From Numidum massiliense (GTDB lineage Bacteria; Bacillota; Bacilli; Thermoactinomycetales; Novibacillaceae): a stretch of 64,000 nucleotides of DNA. Of the stretch, positions 37,052-44,450 are shown one piece after another (the first letter of the stretch is position 1; each line of letters begins with the position of its first letter). The position numbers and the translations under genes were made by a program. The notes under the pieces were generated by a model. The model was given only the letters and a program-made list of their open reading frames with translations, ran no database searches and had not been told where the DNA came from. The stretch covers positions 2,535,758 through 2,599,757 of the forward strand of contig NZ_CTDZ01000009.1 of the NCBI RefSeq assembly GCF_001375555.1, given 5' to 3'.

Positions 37052-37786
37052 TTACGATGCGGTCGATGTTTCGGTTAGGTGAGCCGTTAGCAATTCGTAC
37101 GCGCGAGCGACCTGTTCTTCCGAAGGTGGCATCGTGTCGACCAATACGTTCTCTAGGCCGAGTTCCTTCCACTTGTACTCACCCATTTTGTGATAAGGAA
37201 GTACCTCGACCTTCTGCACGTTACTCAAGCTCCCGATGAACTCACCCAGCCGGGCAAGATCGGCCTCATCAGTCGTATAATCCGGCACGAGCACGTGTCT
37301 GATCCATACCGGGACTCCTAATTCGTCCAGCTGCCGCGCGAAAGCGAGTGTATGGCGATTCGTCTGCGCGGTTAGTTCGCGATGCTTCGCCTCGTCGATG
37401 TGCTTAATGTCGAGCAAGACGAGGTCGGTCACCTGCAAAATGTCAGCAATGTTTTTCGGCTGGGCAAACCCGTTCGTATCGAGCGCGGTGTGCACGCCGA
37501 GCTGCTTACAGCGACGGAAGAAGTCCAATACGAAATCGGGCTGTAAGAGCGGTTCGCCCCCGCTCAACGTCACACCGCCGCTCGACGCCTTCATGTACGG
37601 CAAATAACCTTCCATTTCTTTAATGAGTTCTCCTGCATCAACGACGTGGCCGCCACGTACGTTCCACGTGTCCGGGTTGTGGCAGTAATGACAGCGCAAC
37701 GAACACCCTTGTAAAAAGATAACGAAACGAATGCCGGGGCCATCTACTGTCCCACACGATTCAACGGAATGAATTCTTGCCTTCAC
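37052..37786 (-). CDS. pflA: Pyruvate formate-lyase activating enzyme
   Basis: A 244-residue radical SAM enzyme that installs the glycyl radical on PflB under anaerobiosis. The cluster motif is FLQGCSLRCHYCHNPDTWN (CxxxCxxC), and SGGEPLLQPDF holds the SAM-binding GGE. HSVESCGTVDGPGIRFVIF is the typical N-terminus. The GTG at 37786 is eight bases after AAGGTGG; two GTG codons upstream are alternatives. It lies 148 bases downstream of pflB, behind a hairpin at 37872-37897, so it may be partly terminated or have its own start. Confidence 0.94.
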   Translation of the reverse strand: MKARIHSVESCGTVDGPGIRFVIFLQGCSLRCHYCHNPDTWNVRGGHVVDAGELIKEMEGYLPYMKASSGGVTLSGGEPLLQPDFVLDFFRRCKQLGVHTALDTNGFAQPKNIADILQVTDLVLLDIKHIDEAKHRELTAQTNRHTLAFARQLDELGVPVWIRHVLVPDYTTDEADLARLGEFIGSLSNVQKVEVLPYHKMGEYKWKELGLENVLVDTMPPSEEQVARAYELLTAHLTETSTAS

Positions 37787-37871
37787 GTTGTACACCACCT
37801 TCGGAAAATATCTCGCGATCCCATGCTCGCTCTGCTTTATACTTGTCTAATTTATACTTGTCTAAAATGAG

Positions 37872-37897
37872 GGCTGGGGGCAAACGAACCCCCAGCC
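37872..37897 (-). terminator. Hairpin between pflB and pflA
   Basis: GGCTGGGGG pairs with CCCCCAGCC over nine bases with an 8-base loop; on the minus strand it is followed by CTCATTTT. It probably lowers pflA expression relative to pflB. Confidence 0.75.
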
Positions 37898-37934
37898 TGC
37901 CCTGACTCAGGAGAGTCACACGAAACGCGACGTG

Positions 37935-40193
37935 TTACATGCTTTCGTGGAAGGTGCGGTTGAGCACTTCTATTTGTTGTTCGCGCGTCAGTTTAATAAA
38001 GTTCACCGCATAACCGGACACGCGAATCGTCAATTGCGGATACTCTTCCGGATGTTCCATCGCGTCGAGCAGCGTTTCGCGGTTAAAGACGTTCACGTTT
38101 AGGTGGTGCGCCTTTTGTACAAAGTAACCGTCCAGCATAGCGACGAGATTATCGACGCGAGACTCGTCTTCTCGCCCAAGTGCATTCGGCACGATCGAGA
38201 ACGTATTGGAAATACCGTCTTGGCAGTCGCAGTACGGGATTTTTGCCACCGAGTTCAGCGAAGCGAGCGCCCCTTTTTGGTCGCGGCCGTGCATCGGGTT
38301 TGCCCCCGGCGCGAATGGTTCGCCCGCTTTGCGCCCGTCGGGCGTACTACCGGTTTTCTTACCGTACACGACGTTCGACGTGATCGTCAATACGGATTGC
38401 GTCGGCCATGCGTTGCGATATGCCGGATGTTTGCGCAATTTATTCATGAACGTCTTCACGAGCCAGACAGCGATACTGTCGACCCGGTCGTCGTTATTCC
38501 CGTATTTCGGATAATCGCCTTCGATTTCAAAGTCAGTCGCGATCCCATCTTCGTCGCGAAGCACTTTTACCTTCGCATATTTAATCGCACTTAGCGAGTC
38601 CGCGACGACAGACAGGCCGGCGATGCCGCATGCCATCGTACGCAAAATTTCGCGGTCGTGCAGCGCCATTTCCAGTCGCTCATAGCAATACTTATCGTGC
38701 ATGTAATGAATGACGTTCAACGTATTCATGTACAGCTTTGCGAGCCAGTCGAGCATCTTGTCATACTTTTCCATGACCTCGTCGTAATCGAGAACATCGG
38801 CAGTAATCGGCCGATACGCCGGTCCAACTTGCTTCTTCGACTTTTCGTCGACACCGCCGTTAATGGCGTAAATAAGTGCCTTCGCCAAGTTCGCGCGCGC
38901 TCCGAAAAACTGCATTTGTTTCCCGATGCGCATGACTGATACACAGCAAGCGATCCCGTAGTCGTCGCCGTAATCGACGCGCATGAGGTCGTCACTTTCA
39001 TACTGAATCGAACTCGTCTTAATCGACATGTTCGCACAGTAACGTTTAAAGTTTTCCGGCAGGCGCGTCGACCAGAGGACCGTCAAGTTCGGTTCTGGCG
39101 CTGGGCCGAGGTTGTCGAGGGTGTGCAGGAAGCGGAACGAGTTCTTCGTAACGAGCGTCCGTCCGTCGAGAGACATGCCGCCGATCGACTCCGTCACCCA
39201 CGTCGGGTCGCCAGTGAACAATTCGTCGTATTCCGGTGTACGTAAAAACTTCACCAACCGTAGTTTCATCACAAAGTGGTCAATGAGCTCTTGCGCTTCA
39301 GCTTCGGTCATGCGGCCTGCAGCTAAATCTCTTTCGATGTAAATGTCAAGGAAAGTCGACGTGCGTCCGAGACTCATCGCTGCCCCATTTTGCTCTTTAA
39401 TCGCACCGAGGTAGGCGAAATAGAGCCATTGCACCGCTTCGCGCGCATTTGCCGCCGGCTTAGAAATATCGAACCCGTAAGAAGCGGCCATCTGCTTCAA
39501 TTCGTTCAGTGCTTTAATTTGCTCTGCAATCTCTTCGCGGTCGCGAATGACATCTTCGCTTATGACGTCTGTTTCTAAAACTTTCAAATCGGCTTGTTTC
39601 TGCTCGATCAAAAAGTCGATACCGTATAGTGCGACGCGGCGGTAGTCGCCAATGATTCTGCCCCTACCGTAGCCGTCAGGTAGCCCGGTAATAATTCCCG
39701 CTGAACGCGCCTTTCTCATTTCCGGCGTATACGCGTCAAACACACCGTCGTTGTGCGTTTTTCGATATTCAGTAAAAATTTTCTCTACTTCCGGATCGAG
39801 CTCATAACCGTAAGCTTCGGCCGAATTTTTGACGATACGGATGCCGCCAAACGGCATGATTGCCCGTTTAAGTGGTGCATCTGTTTGTAAACCGACGATT
39901 TTTTCACGGTCTTTCTCAATATATCCGGGAGCGTGGGATGTAATCGTCGATACCGTCTTCGTATCGGCATCGAGCACTCCGCCGTTTTCGCGTTCCTGTT
40001 TCATCAGTTCCATAACTTTTTCCCATAGCTTGTTCGTGTTTTCCGTTGCCGGAGCGAGGAATTGTTCGTCACCCGTGTACGGTGTCACGTTCTGCTGGAT
40101 AAAATCGCGAACGTCGATCGATTCTGTCCATTCCCCTAGTTTAAATCCTTCCCATGCGGTCTTAAGCGACCGTTCGGCCAATTTGTTGCCCAT
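37935..40193 (-). CDS. pflB: Formate acetyltransferase (pyruvate formate-lyase)
   Basis: A 752-residue glycyl-radical enzyme splitting pyruvate with CoA into acetyl-CoA and formate during anaerobic growth. The catalytic Cys pair is in [14 protein letters not shown] and the radical Gly is residue 727 in [13 protein letters not shown]. Full family length. The ATG follows GAGGAGG. It is transcribed from a promoter with an Fnr-type site at -41.5 and activated by the product of the next gene, pflA. Confidence 0.97.
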   Translation of the reverse strand: MGNKLAERSLKTAWEGFKLGEWTESIDVRDFIQQNVTPYTGDEQFLAPATENTNKLWEKVMELMKQERENGGVLDADTKTVSTITSHAPGYIEKDREKIVGLQTDAPLKRAIMPFGGIRIVKNSAEAYGYELDPEVEKIFTEYRKTHNDGVFDAYTPEMRKARSAGIITGLPDGYGRGRIIGDYRRVALYGIDFLIEQKQADLKVLETDVISEDVIRDREEIAEQIKALNELKQMAASYGFDISKPAANAREAVQWLYFAYLGAIKEQNGAAMSLGRTSTFLDIYIERDLAAGRMTEAEAQELIDHFVMKLRLVKFLRTPEYDELFTGDPTWVTESIGGMSLDGRTLVTKNSFRFLHTLDNLGPAPEPNLTVLWSTRLPENFKRYCANMSIKTSSIQYESDDLMRVDYGDDYGIACCVSVMRIGKQMQFFGARANLAKALIYAINGGVDEKSKKQVGPAYRPITADVLDYDEVMEKYDKMLDWLAKLYMNTLNVIHYMHDKYCYERLEMALHDREILRTMACGIAGLSVVADSLSAIKYAKVKVLRDEDGIATDFEIEGDYPKYGNNDDRVDSIAVWLVKTFMNKLRKHPAYRNAWPTQSVLTITSNVVYGKKTGSTPDGRKAGEPFAPGANPMHGRDQKGALASLNSVAKIPYCDCQDGISNTFSIVPNALGREDESRVDNLVAMLDGYFVQKAHHLNVNVFNRETLLDAMEHPEEYPQLTIRVSGYAVNFIKLTREQQIEVLNRTFHESM

Positions 40194-40247
40194 GTTCCAT
40201 TCCTCCTCGCATAGTCATCGCGATGTGCACCGTGCAGCCCTATTCCC

Positions 40248-40290
40248 ACTATAACCTTCTTTTCTATCTTCATATGTGATTTACTTCACA
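40248..40290 (-). promoter_or_regulatory. Fnr-dependent promoter of pflB
   Basis: On the minus strand the -10 box TATAGT occupies 40253 to 40248, placing the start near 40241. The perfect inverted repeat TGTGA-TTTACT-TCACA at 40275-40290 is centred 41.5 bases upstream of that start, the exact place of a class II Crp/Fnr-family activator site, and no good -35 box is present. Pfl genes of Bacillales are known to be Fnr or ArcR dependent. Confidence 0.8.
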
Positions 40291-40425
40291 AAATGATTAA
40301 CATGTCACAGCAACGTTTGATGTGTGAGCGAAAATATGGCTGACAAGTAAAAATGGTGTCTTAGGGACATTTATTATATCCACATATATTGTATCATCTA
40401 ATGTATGTAAGCGACATGACAGTTA

Positions 40426-40441
40426 TGTGAAGATGATCACA
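40426..40441. promoter_or_regulatory. Second Fnr/Crp-type site
   Basis: TGTGAAGATGATCACA is another perfect TGTGA-N6-TCACA repeat, 151 bases further upstream. It may serve the candidate RNA at 40455-40620 or act as a remote site for pflB. Confidence 0.75.
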
Positions 40442-40454
40442 TAGTCTACATTTG

Positions 40455-40620
40455 ATACAAAAAAATAAACCTACCACGAGGCAGGTCGGACAAATCTGAC
40501 TGTCCAAAAGAGGATTATTAGGTAGGAAATTAATCCGGGATTAACCGGATGAGGCTCGAGCGGGTTTCCACCGCCCACGTGAGGTTATACTTGTCTGTTC
40601 CCTTTTGGTGTATTTTTTAA
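40455..40620. ncRNA. Candidate structured RNA with terminators on both strands
   Basis: About 165 bases without a gene but rich in long-range complementarity. CCTACC (40470-40475) pairs with GGTAGG (40520-40525), and read on the minus strand the latter is followed by a T run. CCAAAAGAGG (40504-40513) pairs with CCCTTTTGG (40600-40608), and read on the plus strand this is followed by TGTATTTTTT. A third hairpin is GTCGGA...TCTGAC (40485-40500), and GCGGG...CCGC lies at 40559-40574. The two long stems share sequence and exclude each other, as in a switch. I do not recognise a known RNA family. Strand uncertain. Confidence 0.4.
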
Positions 40621-40778
40621 ACACTAATATTAAATAACTCGACTTTTTCCTGTAACTCCTCTCTGTTTGCGTATATTTGGAGTACCCTTCCCTCCCCACT
40701 TTATTAGCGTGATCGCTTTGAACACACCCGTTTTCATATATAATGATACTGGTATAATGATATTGGGGGTGTGTTCAC

Positions 40779-41051
40779 ATGATCCGTTCGCACTTGCTCG
40801 TTCACGGACACGTCCAAGGTGTCGGCTTCCGTTACTTCACGTTGCAACAAGCCCAGTCCCTGGAGATTACCGGTTGGGTTAAAAACAATGTCGACGGCAC
40901 GGTTGAAATCGAAGCGCAAGGAGAGTCAGAACAGTTAAAGCGCTTTATTGAGCGTGTGAAAAAAGGCAGCCCTTTTTCCAAAGTGCAGCACGTCCAAGTC
41001 CGTACGACAGATCAGCTCAAAAACTACCGGTCCTTTCGCCTCAAATATTGA
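40779..41051 (+). CDS. Acylphosphatase
   Basis: A 90-residue acylphosphatase that hydrolyses acyl phosphates such as acetyl phosphate in the cytoplasm. The family signature is HGHVQGVGFRYFTLQQA (catalytic Arg) and GWVKNNVDGTVEIEAQG (catalytic Asn). The ferredoxin-like fold is complete. A -10 like TATAAT lies upstream and the ribosome site is GGGGG. It follows the pfl locus divergently; a link to acetyl phosphate from PFL fermentation is possible but speculative. Confidence 0.94.
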   Translation: MIRSHLLVHGHVQGVGFRYFTLQQAQSLEITGWVKNNVDGTVEIEAQGESEQLKRFIERVKKGSPFSKVQHVQVRTTDQLKNYRSFRLKY

Positions 41052-41065
41052 CGGTTCCCTCCATT

Positions 41066-41150
41066 GCCACTAAAAACGTTTTGGCTTTCGTACGGGGCTA
41101 GCGTGCAGCGGATGACGTCGCCTTCGTGAGATTCACCTTAGGGTGTTCCA
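41066..41150 (-). pseudogene. Remnant of the 3' end of a GH38 alpha-mannosidase gene
   Basis: The minus-strand frame reads ESHEGDVIRCTLAPYESQNVF. The intact GH38 gene at 44451 ends with ERHEGDVIHCTLTPYEIKTF, so this is a diverged second copy of that gene's last 30 codons. DNA identity is obvious over about 80 bases. It suggests a duplicated or moved mannosidase gene of which only the tail is left. Confidence 0.75.
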
Positions 41151-41628
41151 TGGCACATTTATCACGATTGATCTGCGATTTGCTCATCATCTCTACATTA
41201 CTTTGCCGTAGCCCCGAGCAATTGTGCACGCAGTCCTTTCGTGGAAATCCGAGCACATTAAGCCACTTCTTGTTTTTTCAAAATTTGTATCACTAACTTT
41301 TTGCGAAGACGAATTTCTTCTTAATCTCCCCCAATTACCCTCATTTAAAAACCTAGAATCGTCCACTAATAATTGATTTCTATAACTATTCTAGTGTGTT
41401 CCCACATTCAAAGTCAATGACAACTGAAACACTGATGTAGTTCCATAACCCCTTGTTTCTGATTTTACCACCCACCACAATAAGCGGCGACAGCGGTCTA
41501 ATATCGTCACCATTTTGTAAAATCTTAAACCTACCCGGTAACCACAATTGCTGCTACACTAATCTTGTTAGTATGTAACAAATTAAATCATATTGTATCA
41601 AAACCTATCAGAGAGGAAGGGAGAGCTG
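41151..41628. other. Non-coding region with a possible decayed gene
   Basis: No supported gene. A broken minus-strand frame around 41240-41310 (RLRKKLVIQILKKQEVA, then stops) looks like a decayed helix-turn-helix protein but cannot be assigned. TTGTTA-N5-TAACAA at 41565-41581 is an inverted repeat near the expected promoter of the cytochrome genes. Confidence 0.4.
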
Positions 41629-41712
41629 ATGAGAGCTTTTATTACCATGCCATCGAGCATCCCAATTACTGGAACACAAGGAGGAAACGACCATGAACTT
41701 TCCAGTCGTTGA
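41629..41712 (+). CDS. Possible 27-residue upstream peptide
   Basis: ATG at 41629 with a strong ribosome site (GGAAGGGAG); the frame MRAFITMPSSIPITGTQ continues and stops at 41712, overlapping the first 20 bases of the cytochrome gene. It contains the ribosome site of that gene, so it may couple or tune its translation. Confidence 0.3.
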   Translation: MRAFITMPSSIPITGTQGGNDHELSSR

Positions 41713-43060
41713 ATTTCCATGGCTTGGAAATGGTACCGTTATTGCAATCGTTGCCATCATCCATGTCATCATTAGTCACGGCGTGGCCATCGGCGCGACG
41801 ACGCTGATGGTGTCGCTGGAGTATGTAGGAATAAAGAAAAATAACGACGGCCTCTTAGCAGTTGCACGAAAGTTTAGTAAGTGGATACTCATTTTGACGA
41901 CAACAGTAGGAGCGGTGACGGGGGTGGGGATTTGGTTTACCACGACCGTCATTCAGCCCGACTCCATAGGGTCGTTACTACGTATTTTCTTTTGGGCTTG
42001 GTTTGTAGAATGGATTGTCTTCGTCACAGAAGTCGTCCTACTTATCATCTATTATTACACATGGGATAAGTGGCAAGGGGCGAAGCGGGTCATTCATAAC
42101 CGCATCGGAATCGCACTGGCCATTTTCTCTTGGATTACAGCAGCAATTATTACGGGAATTTTATCGGCAAAATTAACTCCGGGGAAATGGACCGATACCC
42201 TTTCGTTCTGGAACGCTTTCTTTAACCCTACATACCTTCCTTCGTTAGCGTTTCGCACGTTTATCGCCATCGTCTTGGCAACGGCGCTCATTGGCTTGCC
42301 GCTTAAATTGTTTATGAAAAATAAACCGCTACAAAAAGACATCTTTAAAGTGTTTGGGCTTTGGAATGCAATCGCTTTACCGGGTATTTTACTTACTGGG
42401 GTGTGGTATTTGTCCCGCATTCCAAAAGAAGCGTACGATTTGATCGTCTGGTCGACCGGAATGAGCAAAAGTATGTTTAGTTGGGTCAATTTGCTCGGAT
42501 TGGCGACATTCATCGTGTTTACTGTTTGGATGGCACGAAGGCCAAAGAAGGTTCCGCTTATTTTATCACTTGCCGTTTTCGGAGCTTCGATCGGTTTTAT
42601 TGCCGAATTTGAGGCGGTACGCGAATCCGTGCGCAAGCCATTTATCATTTATGACTACATGTATGCCAACGGCGTGCTTGCGAAAGATGTCGAACGTTAT
42701 CAAAAAGAAGGATATCTAGCGAATTCTACGTTTGCACCAGTCAAGGAAGTGACCGCAGATAACAGGTACGAAGCCGGTGAAGCGCTGTATGTAGGCCAAT
42801 GTATCGCCTGTCATACGGTGGACGGCTGGCGGGAAAGAAGAGCCTTTTCCAACCGACTCGCGGGCTGGTCTGAAGAAGTAATCGACAACTATATTGGTTC
42901 ACTTCATGAAGCTAGACCGTTCATGCCGCCGTTCGCCGGAACGGAAGAGGAGCGCGCCGCTTTGGCTCACTTTTTGCAAACGGTCTCTAATGGCGACCAA
43001 CAGAAAAAAGACAAATCAACTGATGCTAACAAATCAACTGAAGCTAAAGGGGGCGAATGA
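41693..43060 (+). CDS. Cytochrome bd-superfamily membrane subunit fused to cytochrome c
   Basis: A 455-residue membrane protein. Residues 10-320 form about eight to nine helices resembling CydA: the first helix has IIHVIISHGVAIG (His24, His29 as haem-ligand candidates) and the loop EAVRESVRKPFIIYDYMYANGV precedes the tail. The C-terminal domain (355-430) is a class I cytochrome c with CIACH (Cys370, Cys373, His374) and the likely Met ligand in RPFMPPF (Met411). It ends in a Lys/Ser/Thr tail. This resembles members of the bd superfamily that carry a c-haem domain (the OR-C group, as I recall) rather than ordinary CydA. It overlaps the next gene by four bases. Role: membrane electron transfer, possibly O2 reduction; partner and acceptor unknown. 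Confidence 0.72.
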   Translation: MNFPVVEFPWLGNGTVIAIVAIIHVIISHGVAIGATTLMVSLEYVGIKKNNDGLLAVARKFSKWILILTTTVGAVTGVGIWFTTTVIQPDSIGSLLRIFFWAWFVEWIVFVTEVVLLIIYYYTWDKWQGAKRVIHNRIGIALAIFSWITAAIITGILSAKLTPGKWTDTLSFWNAFFNPTYLPSLAFRTFIAIVLATALIGLPLKLFMKNKPLQKDIFKVFGLWNAIALPGILLTGVWYLSRIPKEAYDLIVWSTGMSKSMFSWVNLLGLATFIVFTVWMARRPKKVPLILSLAVFGASIGFIAEFEAVRESVRKPFIIYDYMYANGVLAKDVERYQKEGYLANSTFAPVKEVTADNRYEAGEALYVGQCIACHTVDGWRERRAFSNRLAGWSEEVIDNYIGSLHEARPFMPPFAGTEEERAALAHFLQTVSNGDQQKKDKSTDANKSTEAKGGE

Positions 43061-44133
43061 CGATGTTTCTGGAAAGTTCCCTCATCCCTAACGATATTGA
43101 ATTAGCCATCCCCGGAAATGTCGGTTTTTTTGAAGTGCTTATTGTGGTCAGTTTTTTACTGCATATTTTGTTTGTCAATATTACGATCGGTTCGTCAGCT
43201 ATGGCCGTGTTTCAAGAAATCAAGGGGATGATTACGAAAAAGCAAGAACACGATGCACTCGCCGCCCAATTGGCCCATCACACCTCTGTGTTAAAAAGTA
43301 TTGCTGTCGTGCTCGGTGTGGCGCCATTACTTCTGATCAGTGTCATATACACCCAGTTTTTCTACCCTTCAACTATTTTAGTTGGTAAGGCGTGGTTATC
43401 TCTCATTATTTTGTTAATCTCCGCCTTTCTCATCTTGTATGCCTATAAATTTTCGTGGCGAAAAATGCAGGCGGGCGGGAAAAAAATGGCTCACGTATTG
43501 ATTGGTGGAGTTGGCAGTTTACTCCTCTTGTTCGTCCCGCTCATTTTTATTGTCAATGTCGTGTCTATGCTCTATCCAGACATGTGGGAAGGCTCCAAAG
43601 GATTTTTCCACGGGCTGGTGTATTATCCGCAAATATGGCAACGCTATGTTCACTTTATTTTAGCCAGTTTTGCCGTCGCTGGAATCTATCTGTATTTTTG
43701 GAATAACCGCTCGCAAAAAAAAGCTGATGCAACGAATGGCGACGATATAGTGAAGGCCTTGGTCCACCGTCAAGGAAAAAAACTCGGCTTGCAAGTAATG
43801 ATCTGGACGACCGCCATGCAACTCGTCGCAGGGACGTGGCTCTTCATGAGCTTTGACCGCGAGATTCGGCTCCTGTATATGGGAGACGATCCTCTGCTTA
43901 CCGGTTTGTTCATAGGTTCGATCTTAGTGACACTGTTACTCATCTTTTTCTTAGCATTACTGATGAAGAATGATAAGAAGCCATATTTGGCCTTGTCACT
44001 CGCCGCGTTTATTTTAGTACTCGGCCTGATGGGTTGGATGCGACATGAATTGCGTGAAGCTTATTTAGACCCATATCAGAAAGAGACACCCCGCACCACC
44101 TCAGTGGTAACGAGCGAATCTTTACTTAACTAA
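43057..44133 (+). CDS. Partner membrane subunit of the bd-like cytochrome
   Basis: A 358-residue protein with about eight to nine membrane helices and no c-haem motif. Its first helix reads FEVLIVVSFLLHILFVNITIGSSAMAVF, matching the first helix of CydA-like proteins with a haem-ligand-type His36. So both genes seem to derive from the CydA fold rather than one being CydB. Overlap with the upstream gene implies a stable complex. No cydB or cydCD lies in the window. The ATG at 43057 or the second ATG at 43063 may be used. Confidence 0.65.
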   Translation: MTMFLESSLIPNDIELAIPGNVGFFEVLIVVSFLLHILFVNITIGSSAMAVFQEIKGMITKKQEHDALAAQLAHHTSVLKSIAVVLGVAPLLLISVIYTQFFYPSTILVGKAWLSLIILLISAFLILYAYKFSWRKMQAGGKKMAHVLIGGVGSLLLLFVPLIFIVNVVSMLYPDMWEGSKGFFHGLVYYPQIWQRYVHFILASFAVAGIYLYFWNNRSQKKADATNGDDIVKALVHRQGKKLGLQVMIWTTAMQLVAGTWLFMSFDREIRLLYMGDDPLLTGLFIGSILVTLLLIFFLALLMKNDKKPYLALSLAAFILVLGLMGWMRHELREAYLDPYQKETPRTTSVVTSESLLN

Positions 44134-44156
44134 CATGAATGAATCACACCGCTGAC

Positions 44157-44274
44157 GGCTTGACATAGAGCTTCTACGGGCATGATTTCTAGCGCTTGCG
44201 CTGGGGCGATGCACCACATGTCGCCCCAGCCGATCGCGCCCCAGCCGATCATGCCCGCCCCTCCATGTCAAGCC
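44157..44274. repeat. 118-bp nested palindrome
   Basis: Three nested exact arms: GGCTTGACAT (44157-44166) with ATGTCAAGCC (44265-44274), GGGCATGAT (44178-44186) with ATCATGCCC (44248-44256), and GCTGGGGCGA (44200-44209) with TCGCCCCAGC (44221-44230). An extra copy CGCCCCAGC follows at 44237-44245. It has no T run, so it is not a plain terminator. It may be a palindromic interspersed element or the end of a lost mobile element. Confidence 0.8.
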
Positions 44275-44450
44275 TACGCGATGTGAGTGACTTTGGTGGC
44301 AGGCTCTTTTGTCCTACGCCACTCAAAGTACTCGATCATATCAGGATACCTTCCACCACTCTCCAAGCGTGCCGTTCACCCGCCAACCTAAGTCAAACGC
44401 AGCGAAGAATTAGTAGCACGGAATTAATGGAACGCACCTCGCCAAAGAAA

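Noticed and set aside
40455-40620. T-box or cobalamin riboswitch
   Set aside because: GGTGGAAACC and AAAAGGGAA looked suggestive, but the T-box core TGGNACCGCG, specifier stem and the cobalamin B12-box are absent, and the downstream pfl genes do not fit.
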